Shown here piece after piece: positions 16,652-25,615 of a stretch of 64,000 nt of DNA. Numbering within the stretch: the first letter of the stretch is position 1; the number at the start of each line of letters is the position of its first letter. The notes under the pieces were generated by a model, which saw nothing but the letters and a program-made list of their open reading frames with translations, did no database searches and was not told the origin of the DNA. This DNA comes from JBCBCP01 sp038530575 (GTDB lineage: Bacteria; Pseudomonadota; Alphaproteobacteria; Rhodobacterales; Rhodobacteraceae). The position numbers and the translations under genes are program-made. The stretch covers positions 62,001 through 126,000 of the forward strand of contig JBCBCP010000006.1 of the NCBI GenBank assembly GCA_038530575.1, read 5' to 3'.

Positions 16652-17236
16652 CTATGCCGCTTGGGTTTCCAGCGCGCGCACGGTGCTGCCATACCCGCCA
16701 GCGTTCATGTAAGCCGTTTCGCCTGCGGTCGAGGCGCGCCCAAGTGCCTCGTTGCGGTAGGGAAAGCGGCCGAACTGACGGATCACCTCGCGATGCGCGC
16801 GCGCATGCAAAAGGTTGGACCCACCATGCTGCGGCATCCGCTCGCAAATCAGGCGCACGGCGCGCGACTGATCGCACAGGTTTTCGGAATGCATAAGCGG
16901 CAGGTAGAAGAACTGACGCGCAGGCTCGTCAATGCGCAGGTCCCACCGCTTGTCCACGGCAGATTTCGCGGCAGCCAGGGCGGCATTGTCGAGCGCAAAC
17001 GCTCGTGCATCATCCCGGAACATGTTGCGAGGGAATTGATCGGTCAGGATGATGTAGGCCAAAGCCCCGGACGGATAGGTGAGCCACAGCGCGTATTTGC
17101 CTTCGGCTGCGGCCTCGTAATCGGCCCGAAACCGCGCGCGGATTTCCGCATCCAGCGCGTCGTTTTGCGCATACCATTGTGCCGGCCCGCACTCATCAAG
17201 CCAGAACCTCAGAACTTCGTCCGCCCGTGCGGTCAT
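16652..17236 (-). CDS. DUF924 family protein
   Basis: A 194-residue soluble protein with hallmarks of DUF924: FWLDECGPAQWYAQND near the N-terminus, the conserved ILTDQFPRNMFRDDARAFALD motif around 63-83, and FFYLPLMHSENLCDQ in the middle. The fold is an all-helical TPR-like array and the molecular function is not established. It lies upstream of lpd on the same strand with 96 bp before the lpd operator, so independent transcription of lpd is likely. The ATG at 17236 has an AGGTGAG Shine-Dalgarno. Confidence 0.9.
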   Translation of the reverse strand: MTARADEVLRFWLDECGPAQWYAQNDALDAEIRARFRADYEAAAEGKYALWLTYPSGALAYIILTDQFPRNMFRDDARAFALDNAALAAAKSAVDKRWDLRIDEPARQFFYLPLMHSENLCDQSRAVRLICERMPQHGGSNLLHARAHREVIRQFGRFPYRNEALGRASTAGETAYMNAGGYGSTVRALETQAA

Positions 17237-17340
17237 CTCACCTCTCCCTACCGGTCCATACGGTTACGTTTGCACTTAGGTAAGGGTTACGCAGGCCAGT
17301 TACGCCACGCCAATCACGAAATACGACAGCCGCGTCATAA

Positions 17341-18606
17341 TTACGCAGCTTTTTCGGTGTCATCGCCTGATTGATCAGCTTCGATGGCGTATTCCTGCGC
17401 GGTTTCCATGGCCACCGTCGTCACGCCCTGCGCCATTGCAACATAAGCACCGGTGTCTTCCACCGCGACCGCGGCCCGCTGGGTCGAGCGGTAGGACGCA
17501 TAGAGCAGCAGCGCGGCGAACAAGGAAGCAATGAACAGGAAGAACCCGGCCGGACCCATCAGATCCATCACGGCCCCAACGATCAGCGGGCCCGTGATCG
17601 CCCCAAGCCCGTTGATAAAGATCAGCCCGCCAGAGGCCGCCGCCATGTCCTCGTATTCGAGGTAGTCATTGGTGTGCGCGATCAGCAACGAATAGAGCGG
17701 GTTCGACATGCCCCCAACCACAAAGGCAGAGGCGAGAAGCGGCAGGAAACTCCCCCCGAATGCAGCGCCAAGGGCAGCGCCCCCCAGGCCAATCACGCAG
17801 GACGCGATGATCAGCGCACGGCGGCCAACACGGTCCGACAGCCAGCCGATGGGATATTGCAGCACCAGCGCGCCAACAAAGAACATCGCCACAAAGCTGG
17901 AAATCTCAGCCACGCCAAGGCCCGCCTGCGCGCCGTAGACCGATGACATGCCAAACTGCGCGGCAAAGACCCCGCCGAGGATAAACATGCCGACACAGCC
18001 TAGGGGCGACGACTCGTAAAGCGTGCGCAGGCCCATCGGCTTGGTCGAATCGAAGGCCGGAACCGGCGAGATCGAAAGCAGGATCGGCGTGATCGCCACC
18101 GACACGAGGATCGACGGAATTACGAAGAGCACAAAGCCGGACGGGTCAGCCGCCAGCAGCAGGCCCTGCGCTGCGACGATGCCGGCCGTCTGCACGATCA
18201 TGTAGAGCGACAGCGCCTGACCGCGGTTTTCCTTGGTGGAGGCGTTGTTCATCCAGCTTTCCGCGGTCACGTAGACCGCCGAAAAGCAAAACCCGATTAG
18301 CACCCGCGCGGCGCTCCAGACCCACGGGTCCGTCAGGGTCGGGTAAAGGATCATCACGGCGGAAATCAGCGAGGCCAGCGCGGCAAAGACGCGGACATGG
18401 CCGACCCGGCGGATCATCCGCGGTGCCATCTGGCTGCCACCCAGGAAGCCCACAAAATAGGCGGACATCACGATGGACATCTCGAAGGTCGAGAACCCTT
18501 CGATCTCGCCCCGGATGCCAAGCAGGGTGCCTTGCATCCCGTTGCCGACCATCAAAAGGCCCATGCCGAGCAGGAGCGCCCACGCACTGGAAAGGACTTG
18601 AAGCAT
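17341..18606 (-). CDS. MFS transporter (YcaD-like)
   Basis: A 421-residue inner-membrane protein of the major facilitator superfamily with about 12 hydrophobic helices. The protein begins MLQVLSSAWALLLGMGLLMVG, and the loop after TM2 carries GGSQMAPRMIRRVGHVRVFA. A soluble acidic tail of about 35 residues ends the chain (EYAIEADQSGDDTEKAA). The overall pattern resembles YcaD-type permeases of unknown substrate. The ATG follows an AGGAGG-type Shine-Dalgarno (GGCGACAGGAGGCCGCC). It is a single gene on this strand, separated by about 100 bp from genes on either side. Confidence 0.88.
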   Translation of the reverse strand: MLQVLSSAWALLLGMGLLMVGNGMQGTLLGIRGEIEGFSTFEMSIVMSAYFVGFLGGSQMAPRMIRRVGHVRVFAALASLISAVMILYPTLTDPWVWSAARVLIGFCFSAVYVTAESWMNNASTKENRGQALSLYMIVQTAGIVAAQGLLLAADPSGFVLFVIPSILVSVAITPILLSISPVPAFDSTKPMGLRTLYESSPLGCVGMFILGGVFAAQFGMSSVYGAQAGLGVAEISSFVAMFFVGALVLQYPIGWLSDRVGRRALIIASCVIGLGGAALGAAFGGSFLPLLASAFVVGGMSNPLYSLLIAHTNDYLEYEDMAAASGGLIFINGLGAITGPLIVGAVMDLMGPAGFFLFIASLFAALLLYASYRSTQRAAVAVEDTGAYVAMAQGVTTVAMETAQEYAIEADQSGDDTEKAA

Positions 18607-18675
18607 GGCGGCCTCCTGTCGCCGGGTGTCTGCCGCTCTTAGGCCCGAAACGGCACGTCTTGTACCGCTTGTGCG

Positions 18676-18696
18676 CGACGCGATGCGCGTCGTTTT
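18676..18696. terminator. Small hairpin with T-tract between alpha/beta hydrolase and MFS gene
   Basis: CGACGCG (18676-18682) and CGCGTCG (18686-18692) form a 7-bp stem with a 3-base loop, followed by TTTT on the plus strand. Both flanking genes are on the minus strand, where the T-tract is missing, so its role as the terminator of queA-hydrolase is doubtful. It may only be an mRNA 3' hairpin. Confidence 0.3.
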
Positions 18697-18702
18697 CGAA
18701 GC

Positions 18703-19533
18703 TTAATCCGCTAGAAAGCGCCGCATCAGCGCCTCGCTTTCCTCTGGCTGGTCGCGGTGCACGCCGTGACCGCAGCCTTCGAACAGGTGCAGTTCCGCCT
18801 GCGGGATGGCCGCGGCGATCTCCTCGGCGCAAATCGTTGGCGTAACCGGATCGCGCGTGCCGCCAAGCACAAGCGTCGGGCAGGTTGCGGCGGCAAGCCC
18901 CGGGCGCAGGTCCATGTCCAGCATCTCATTAGCAAAGAAATGCACGGTAACTTCGGGTTTCTGGATCGCGTTTGCGCGCATGGCTGACGTCGCCGCCGCG
19001 CTGGCATTGTAAAGCGGCAGGCAGATTTCGGCATAGCGGTCATAAGCGGCGCGTGTGGGCGTGGTAAACAGGGCGCGGGCCGCCTCCGCCGCGGTCTCCC
19101 CGCCCAGCTTGCGGGCCATTGAAACAGTGGCGTCTGTGTCGAACCGCGCCGCCGTGGACGACAGGATGAGCTTTGAGGCCAGCGCCGGGTGCCTTGCTGC
19201 GACACGCATCGCGACCATGCCGCCAAAGCTTTGCCCGAAGACGACCGGCGCCTCTATCCCAAGCGTTTCGCAAAAGGCCGCGACGTCATCGGCCCAATTG
19301 TCCAGCGTCCAAGTGTCCTGCGTGCCCCCGGATCGGCCGCACCCGCGGTGGTCGATATAGACAACCTGATGGGTATCCGCGAACCGGTCGAAATGAGGTC
19401 TGAGCCCTGATTGGTCGTAGCCCGGCCCGCCATGCAGCATCAGAAGGGTCGGTTTCTGCTGCATCGTTGCCGGGTCAAGACCGGAGCCCGCCACGTCAAA
19501 GAAAAGCTGGATGCCGTTGTTCTCGATATACAT
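18703..19533 (-). CDS. Alpha/beta hydrolase, proline iminopeptidase-like
   Basis: A 276-residue cytoplasmic alpha/beta-hydrolase fold protein. The N-terminal oxyanion motif is LLMLHGGPGYDQSG, then YIDHRGCGRSGG. The nucleophile elbow is GQSFGG (Ser of G-x-S-x-G), the late acid is in GGTRDPVTP, and the catalytic His lies in FEGCGHGVHRDQPEE. HGGPG plus DHRGCGRS is typical of proline iminopeptidase-type peptidases, but the substrate is unproven. The start at 19533 (MYIENNGIQLFFD) overlaps the queA stop by one base (TGATG), so translation is coupled to queA. Confidence 0.88.
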   Translation of the reverse strand: MYIENNGIQLFFDVAGSGLDPATMQQKPTLLMLHGGPGYDQSGLRPHFDRFADTHQVVYIDHRGCGRSGGTQDTWTLDNWADDVAAFCETLGIEAPVVFGQSFGGMVAMRVAARHPALASKLILSSTAARFDTDATVSMARKLGGETAAEAARALFTTPTRAAYDRYAEICLPLYNASAAATSAMRANAIQKPEVTVHFFANEMLDMDLRPGLAAATCPTLVLGGTRDPVTPTICAEEIAAAIPQAELHLFEGCGHGVHRDQPEESEALMRRFLAD

Positions 19534-20588
19534 CAGGGCCCTTTCGGAAGCAGAAGCGAGGCGTCGCCGTAGCTGAAGAAGCGGTAGCGTTCGGCGATGG
19601 CATGGGCGTAGACCGCGCGCATGCGGTCCATGCCCATCATGGCCGAGACAAGCATCATCAGAGTGGATTTCGGTAGGTGGAAATTCGTCATCAGCGCGTC
19701 CGCGGCGTGGAACGTGAACCCCGGCGTGATGAAGATGTCTGTCGGCCCGCGCCAGGGCTGGATGGTGCCGGAGCGGGCGGCGGTTTCGATGAGGCGCAAC
19801 GCGGTGGTGCCCACCGGGACCAGCCTGCCGCCCGCCGCTTTGGTCGCGGCCATCTGGGCGGCAGCCTCGGGCGTGACCTCTCCCCATTCGGCGTGCATCT
19901 TGTGATCGGCGATGTCGTCCACCTTGACCGGCAGGAACGTCCCTGCCCCCACATGCAAGGTCACAAAGGTGACCTCGACCCCGCGCGCCTTCAGCGCGGC
20001 CATGACGCCTTCGTCAAAGTGCAGCGAGGCGGTTGGCGCTGCGACTGCGCCCTGCGCGCGGGCCCAGATCGTCTGGTAGTCTTCGTGATCCTGCGCATCG
20101 GCGGCGCGTTTGGCGGCGATATAAGGGGGCAGCGGCATATCCCCGGCTTCCGCGAGCGCCGCGTCGAAATCGGGCCCGGACAGGTTGAACGACAAGAGCG
20201 CTTGCCCGTCCGCCGCGCCGAGGAAGGTGGCCGACAGCGCGGCCGAGAAGGTGATCACCTCCCCGTCCTTGAGCTTGCGCAGCGGCTTGATCAGCGCGGA
20301 CCAGCGTCCTTCGGGGCGCGGCTCCAGCAAGGTCACCTCGATTTTCGCAGTCGCTGGCCCTTGCGCGCCGTGGCGCGTGCGGCTGCCAGACAGGCGCGCG
20401 GGGATCACGGCGGTATCGTTCAGGACCAGCCGGTCGCCCGGGCGCAGCCAGCCGGCAAGGTCGGTCACGCGCTGATCATGGATCGCATCGGGCGTGGCGA
20501 CCAGCAGGCGGGCGGAGGACCGCGGGCGCGCGGGGCGCGTTGCGATCAGCGCGTCGGGAAGGTCAAAGTCGAAATCGCTCAGCTTCAT
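19533..20588 (-). CDS. queA: S-adenosylmethionine:tRNA ribosyltransferase-isomerase
   Basis: Transfers and isomerises the ribosyl moiety of SAM onto 7-aminomethyl-7-deazaguanine in tRNA to give epoxyqueuosine. The 351 residues match QueA length. Recognised segments are MKLSDFDFDLPDALIATRPA at the N-terminus, LNDTAVIPARL, APTASLHFDEG, the central HVGAGTFLPVKVDDI motif, and FHLPKSTLMMLVSA near the C-terminus. It is followed immediately by the alpha/beta hydrolase with a TGATG overlap. The giant AsmA-like gene lies 57 bp upstream on the same strand. Confidence 0.97.
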   Translation of the reverse strand: MKLSDFDFDLPDALIATRPARPRSSARLLVATPDAIHDQRVTDLAGWLRPGDRLVLNDTAVIPARLSGSRTRHGAQGPATAKIEVTLLEPRPEGRWSALIKPLRKLKDGEVITFSAALSATFLGAADGQALLSFNLSGPDFDAALAEAGDMPLPPYIAAKRAADAQDHEDYQTIWARAQGAVAAPTASLHFDEGVMAALKARGVEVTFVTLHVGAGTFLPVKVDDIADHKMHAEWGEVTPEAAAQMAATKAAGGRLVPVGTTALRLIETAARSGTIQPWRGPTDIFITPGFTFHAADALMTNFHLPKSTLMMLVSAMMGMDRMRAVYAHAIAERYRFFSYGDASLLLPKGP

Positions 20589-20645
20589 GCAAGGGGGTTA
20601 GCGGTTTTCACCGGGCGCGCAAACCGGATTTTGGCGCGGTTAGGC

Positions 20646-23600
20646 TCAGCGCCCCTCGAACTGATCCGCGCGCGATTGCGGCGTTGTGGCGGGCGCCGGG
20701 GTATCCGGGACAAAGGCTTGCGGAACCTCACCTGCGCCCCCTGCGGGCGGCAGATCGGGGGGCGGGCGGCGGAAAATCTCGCGGAAAAGGCCTGGCGTCA
20801 GCGCAGAGAGCGGGTTGACCGAGACGCGCGGGTTCTGGGCCGGGCCCGTCAGGCGGTAGCTGAAGGCGATGAGCCCCTCGCCCTTGCGGGTAAAGATAGA
20901 ACCAATGCCATTCAGCAAGTAGACGGGCGAGATCGCGCCTTGCATGTCCATGATCCCCCCCTCGATCCCGTAGCGGCCGTCCATCGACAGCCCGATCGAG
21001 GGGCCCACCGCGCTGCCTTTGGTCAGGGTCAGCACCGAAGGTGTGAGGCGGAAACTGGCCTCCACCTCGGAAAAGAGGATGCCCTCACCCGAAAGCTGTT
21101 CGAGCAGCCCGACCACGGAAATCGCTGCCAGCAGGTCGGCGATGGCCGGCGCGTCCTTGACCCGCGTGTTCGTGACGCGCAGCGTGCCGTCAAAGGCGCC
21201 CTCCTGGCCAACCGGGTTCAGCGTCAGGTCAAGCTTGCCGCCGCGCGCCTGCCGGATGATCCCGGCAGAGGCAAACACCCCGCCTGCATCGTCCGAACGG
21301 ATACGGATGGCCGTCCGCCCGTTTTGCGGCACGACTTGGCCTGTGACGCGGGCGCCGCCGTTGATACGACCCGTGAAGGTGCCGTCCAGCCCACGGCCGG
21401 TGACGAAATCGCCTTGCAGGTCGGTGATCGCAATCGTGTCGGCAATCTGCAACGTGTCGAGGCGCAGATCGAGCGGCGTGCTTTGCCCGGCGCCATCCCC
21501 GCCGCCCTCGCCGAAATCTGCGTTGCGCAGGTCAATCCGCCCCCCCTGCAGGCGCACTGTTGGTGCTGCGCCCGGGCCGCGCCCCACGAGCGTGACCGGC
21601 GCGTCAAGCCAGCCGCCAACGCGCACCCGGTCGAACACCGCGCTGGCAAGGGCACCGCTATCGGTGAGGTCAATCTTGCCGGACGCGGTCAGACCCGGCG
21701 CATCAAGGCTGAGCGCGCCAACATCCGGGCGGGGGCCCAGCGTGGCGCCAATGCGCAGGTCCCCGGCCGCGCCTGCGGGTTTGCTCCAGCCAAGCGGCGC
21801 AAGGGACATGCGCACGCCGCGCAGATCGGAGCGCAGCGCCAATTCCGGCGGCGCGCCGCGCGGCAAGGTCACAGAAAAGCGCCCGCTGCCGGTGCCGGCT
21901 ACGGATCCCGGCGGCAACCCAATGTTGAAGGCGTCCAGGGCGCGCGCGCTCAGCTCGACATCGCCGTCGATCCACCCGCCGCCCGACGCCTCGGGGCCCA
22001 GAGGCTGGCTCCAGGCTGCGTCAAAGGGCACGCCGTCCAGCGTCCCCTGCCCGGCGATCCGCACCCCGTCGTTTCTAGCCGTGACTGCCAGCCTGTCTGC
22101 GGCCAGCCTGCGCCCGTCGATCAGCACATCACTCTGCACGCCGCGCAGGGTGCCCGCAGCTTCAAAACGGACCTGATCAGCCTTGAGGCCCTTTACGAGT
22201 GGAATATCGAGCGTTCCCGAGACTTGCGCCTGCCCGCTGGCCAGGGCGACGGGCAGGTTGGCATCGCTGAGCACCGAAAGCGGCTCGGTGTCGAGCAGTG
22301 ACAGCACGGCTTCAACCGGCGCGCGGGCCTCGAGCCGGACCACGGACGGGGTGTCTTCCTTGATGCGCACGTCAGGGATGATGAAAGACGATCCGGCCAC
22401 ATCGACGGGGCCGCCCTGCGCCGGGGTGACCGTGCCCTCGTTCAGCATCACGGCAAAGCGGCCGCGCAGCAGACTTGCATGCCCTGTGCCGCCCGTGATC
22501 GGCGGCAGGGTGCGGGCATAGCGCACTGCGGCATCGGTGAAGTCAAAGCTGAGGTATGTTTCGGCAGGCTCAGACGGCGCACCTCGCAGAACTAGGTCCA
22601 CGCCGCTGATGGCGCCGCCCGTCAGGTTCTCGTCAATCCAGCGGCGGGTGTTGGGCACAAGCTCTTCGGGCCAAAGCGTCAGCAGACGTTCGCGGGCCAG
22701 CGCGTCGACGCGCGCGTCGAATGCAAACTGCCAACCTTCAGAACTGGCGGACAGGTCACCGGAAGCTGTCAGGATCTGCCCCTGATCCCGCACAACGGCC
22801 TGGCCCAATTGCACGCGGAACGGATCAAGCGTCAGTCGCAGATCGATCGCGACCTGGTCAAGCGACACCGGCGCGCTGTACAGCTCAAACGGGTTGAACG
22901 ACAGGCTATCGGCGCGCAGCTGTGCGGTCAGGGCTTCGAACTGATCGGCGGCGCCCCGTGTCATCACGGCTTGCCCCTCCACGCGACCGGTCAACCATTC
23001 GCTGCGGACGCTCATTTCATCGACGCGCATCACGCCAGTCGCAGCCTCGTACGTGAAATAGGCACGCGCCGCTTCAAACGGGATTGGCCGCGTTTCAAGG
23101 TTGGGCTGCAGCACGCCCGCACCAATTTGAAGCGTGGCGTTGAGCGGCGCGAGGCTCCCGTCACGCTTGACACCGGAGCGGAGCGCGCCGGAAATTGGCG
23201 CGCGGAGCGGTTCAAGCCAGGCAAACGCGGGACCCTGCGTGGCGATATCCCGTGCTTGCACCCCGTCCATCCGGATACCAAAACTGGCCTCCGTTTCGCC
23301 GATCAGGGACGCATAATTCGCCTCGATCGAGGCAACGCCTGACCCGCCGCCGAGTAAGGCGAGGTCGGCCGATAGCGTCAGCGCATCGCCCTCACGTTTC
23401 AACTGCAGCCGCCCGCCATCGGCGGTCCAGCTTTGACCAGCGCGGGCATCGGTGAAACCCAGTGTCAGCCCATAGACATCAATCGTGCGCAGCCCGGCAA
23501 GCCGCGAATCCATCAGGACGGTGTCCAAACCGCCAATAAGTTCGGCAAAGCTGGCCGCCTGCCGTTGCGCGGCACCAATTTCTGTCCCTCCGGACAGTGT

Positions 23601-24026
23601 AATCCGCCCATCCGCTGCACGGCGAAGATGTGCGACCACACCGTCAACCTCGACGTTGCGCAGGGCCACCTTACCCTTCAAAAGCGCCCGCATCGACAGG
23701 CTGGCCTCAACGCTCGACAGCCGGGCAATCGGCGCGCCGTCACCGGTGGAAAGGTTCAGTCCGACAATGCGTGCGCGCGGGCGCCACCCTTTGTGGACGA
23801 CAACTTCCATGCGTTCGAACCGAGCGGACAGCCCCATCTGGCCCGCGCGGCTTGCCACCTGTTCAGTGACCCAATCCGGCGCGGTTATCGTGCGGCCCAT
23901 CAAAACGAAACCCGCCACGACCGCCGCAAGCGTCAGCAGTGCCATTCCAAGCAATGAGCCGACCCCCCACCGCCGGGCTCGGCGGCGGCGCTGTTCGCGC
24001 TTGTGGGATGTGACGGGTTCGGTCAT
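20646..24026 (-). CDS. Large AsmA-like / DUF3971 (YhdP-type) envelope protein
   Basis: A 1126-residue protein with a basic cytoplasmic N-terminus (HKREQRRRRARRWG), one transmembrane helix at about 24-46, and a very long, beta-rich periplasmic region. The DUF3971-type middle (WPEELVPNTRRWIDENLTGG) and the AsmA_2-like C-terminal block (GPSIGLSMDGRYGIEGGIMDMQGAISPVYLLNGIG) are characteristic. Such proteins form bridge-like structures implicated in phospholipid transport between inner and outer membranes. A Pro-rich tail ends the chain. It is divergent from bcp, with 100 bp between the two starts. The exact paralogue (YhdP versus TamB/AsmA) is inferred from the pattern. Confidence 0.88.
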   Translation of the reverse strand: MTEPVTSHKREQRRRRARRWGVGSLLGMALLTLAAVVAGFVLMGRTITAPDWVTEQVASRAGQMGLSARFERMEVVVHKGWRPRARIVGLNLSTGDGAPIARLSSVEASLSMRALLKGKVALRNVEVDGVVAHLRRAADGRITLSGGTEIGAAQRQAASFAELIGGLDTVLMDSRLAGLRTIDVYGLTLGFTDARAGQSWTADGGRLQLKREGDALTLSADLALLGGGSGVASIEANYASLIGETEASFGIRMDGVQARDIATQGPAFAWLEPLRAPISGALRSGVKRDGSLAPLNATLQIGAGVLQPNLETRPIPFEAARAYFTYEAATGVMRVDEMSVRSEWLTGRVEGQAVMTRGAADQFEALTAQLRADSLSFNPFELYSAPVSLDQVAIDLRLTLDPFRVQLGQAVVRDQGQILTASGDLSASSEGWQFAFDARVDALARERLLTLWPEELVPNTRRWIDENLTGGAISGVDLVLRGAPSEPAETYLSFDFTDAAVRYARTLPPITGGTGHASLLRGRFAVMLNEGTVTPAQGGPVDVAGSSFIIPDVRIKEDTPSVVRLEARAPVEAVLSLLDTEPLSVLSDANLPVALASGQAQVSGTLDIPLVKGLKADQVRFEAAGTLRGVQSDVLIDGRRLAADRLAVTARNDGVRIAGQGTLDGVPFDAAWSQPLGPEASGGGWIDGDVELSARALDAFNIGLPPGSVAGTGSGRFSVTLPRGAPPELALRSDLRGVRMSLAPLGWSKPAGAAGDLRIGATLGPRPDVGALSLDAPGLTASGKIDLTDSGALASAVFDRVRVGGWLDAPVTLVGRGPGAAPTVRLQGGRIDLRNADFGEGGGDGAGQSTPLDLRLDTLQIADTIAITDLQGDFVTGRGLDGTFTGRINGGARVTGQVVPQNGRTAIRIRSDDAGGVFASAGIIRQARGGKLDLTLNPVGQEGAFDGTLRVTNTRVKDAPAIADLLAAISVVGLLEQLSGEGILFSEVEASFRLTPSVLTLTKGSAVGPSIGLSMDGRYGIEGGIMDMQGAISPVYLLNGIGSIFTRKGEGLIAFSYRLTGPAQNPRVSVNPLSALTPGLFREIFRRPPPDLPPAGGAGEVPQAFVPDTPAPATTPQSRADQFEGR

Positions 24027-24126
24027 GTCTTTACGCTTGCGAATTACAGGCTAGCTTGCCATGCCACAGGTTGCGGGCGGGTTACCGCCACTTGGTTTTC
24101 CAACGCACGAACAAAGGCTTTTGACA

Positions 24127-24588
24127 ATGGTTGCGCTCAACGATCCTGCCCCCGATTTTACGCTCCCACAAACAGATGGCAGTGATGTAACGCTGTCCGA
24201 TCTGCGCGGTGCGCCGGTGGTTTTGTTCTTTTACCCAAAGGACGATACCCCGGGATGCACCAAGGAATCCATCGCGTTTTCCGAAGCCCTGCAAGAGTTT
24301 GCCGATGCGGGCGCGAAAGTGTTTGGCGTATCGAAGGACAGCGTGGCCAAACACGGCAAGTTCACCGCAAAACACGATCTGACCGTGCCCCTCCTTTCTG
24401 ATGAAAACGGGTCGGTCTGCGAAGACTACGGCGTGTGGAAGGAAAAAAACATGTACGGCAAGACCTACATGGGAATTGAACGGACGACCGTGCTGATCGA
24501 TGCGGAGGGCAACGTGGCCCATGTCTGGCCGAAGGTGAAAGTCCCCGGTCATGCGGAGGCGGTACTGGAGGCGGTCAAAGCGCTGTGA
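24127..24588 (+). CDS. bcp: Thioredoxin-dependent peroxiredoxin, BCP/PrxQ type
   Basis: Reduces hydroperoxides in the cytoplasm. The 153 residues carry the peroxidatic Cys44 in FFYPKDDTPGCTKES and the conserved IERTTVLIDAEG strand. The resolving cysteine found five residues later in many BCP proteins is absent (CTKESIAF); the other Cys, in GSVCEDYG, may take its place or the enzyme may be 1-Cys. The start at 24127 is the normal N-terminus (MVALNDPAPDFTLP); an ATG at 24061 would add 22 unrelated residues. It overlaps the next gene by 4 bp (GTGA). Confidence 0.94.
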   Translation: MVALNDPAPDFTLPQTDGSDVTLSDLRGAPVVLFFYPKDDTPGCTKESIAFSEALQEFADAGAKVFGVSKDSVAKHGKFTAKHDLTVPLLSDENGSVCEDYGVWKEKNMYGKTYMGIERTTVLIDAEGNVAHVWPKVKVPGHAEAVLEAVKAL

Positions 24589-25400
24589 CACCGCTGGCTC
24601 AAATGGCCGAAGCGGTGTTGCACACGGCGGATGGCAGGGAAAAGACCGCCCGCGCACTTGCCTATGCAGCCGAATGGCAGGACGCACGCGGTCGGGGCGA
24701 ACTGCCCGAGATTGGCAGCGCCAATCCGCCCCTGCGCCCCGCCCGTCCAGAAAAGCCAGAGCTGCTTCATCCGCGTGACGTCCCACACCGCAAGCCCGGC
24801 AGCCCTGAAGGCCGGATCGCCCTGCTGCATGCCGTGGCGCATATCGAGCTGAACGCGGTCGATTTGCATTGGGACATCATCGCACGATTTACGGATGTCC
24901 CCATGCCGCCGGGCTTCTACGATGACTGGGTGAAGGCCGCGGGCGAAGAAGCCAAACATTTCAATCTGGTCGCCGATTGCCTCGAAGCGCTTGGGTCATA
25001 TTATGGCGCGCTGCCCGCTCATGCGGGCATGTGGCGCGCTGCCGAAGACACGGCAGAGGACCTGATGGGCCGCCTTGCGGTTGTGCCGATGGTGCTTGAG
25101 GCGCGCGGTCTGGACGTGACCCCCAACATGATCGGCGTGTTTCGCAAGGCGGGGATCGCGCATGCGGTTGCCGCACTTGAGACAATTTACGCAGAGGAAG
25201 TCGCTCATGTCGCCTACGGGTCCAAGTGGTTTCACTTCTTGTGCGGACGCGAGAACAGCGATCCCAAAGAAGTGTTTCATTCGCTTGTTCAGCGGTATTT
25301 CCACGGTGCGCTTAAGCCCCCCTTCAACGAAGAAAAGCGCGCTGAGGCTGGCATTCCCCCAGACTTTTACTGGCCTCTGACCGCGGCGGGAGCCCCTTAA
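24585..25400 (+). CDS. DUF455 ferritin-like domain protein
   Basis: A 271-residue helical protein of the DUF455 family. Carboxylate/His pairs typical of ferritin-like diiron sites are visible: HIELNAVDLHWD, AGEEAKHF, VLEARGLD and IYAEEVAHVAYG. These suggest an oxidoreductase or metal-handling role, which is unproven. A GTG start overlaps the bcp stop (GTGA); ATG at 24603 (MAEAVLHTAD) is the alternative. Co-translation with a peroxidase hints at redox or iron stress, but that is inference. Confidence 0.87.
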   Translation: MTPLAQMAEAVLHTADGREKTARALAYAAEWQDARGRGELPEIGSANPPLRPARPEKPELLHPRDVPHRKPGSPEGRIALLHAVAHIELNAVDLHWDIIARFTDVPMPPGFYDDWVKAAGEEAKHFNLVADCLEALGSYYGALPAHAGMWRAAEDTAEDLMGRLAVVPMVLEARGLDVTPNMIGVFRKAGIAHAVAALETIYAEEVAHVAYGSKWFHFLCGRENSDPKEVFHSLVQRYFHGALKPPFNEEKRAEAGIPPDFYWPLTAAGAP

Positions 25401-25615
25401 GCGACCCGATCGGCAATTTTTTGCCAAGACGCTCAGTAGATTGGCTCGATAAGTCAAAGAGGTTGCCCGAACGGCGCCGTCTGGTTATCAAAACGCGCGA
25501 AGACACCACGCGTGTCGCAAATGATAAGACCTGCGTGGGGGCGCGGGGCCAAATCCGGGCCAGCGCGCTTGATTGCGTGCCTTCGACACCTGGACAGGGA
25601 CAAGGGAGACGGGCG

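Noticed and set aside
19677..22301. 874-codon open frame opposite queA and the AsmA-like gene
   Set aside because: Arg/His/Gly-rich low-complexity translation typical of an antisense shadow; it crosses two well-supported genes.
25421..25615. N-terminal extension of the M23 peptidase
   Set aside because: The frame is open but codes for a composition unlike the family; the GTG at 25616 with GGGAGA upstream and the following TM segment gives the normal N-terminus.
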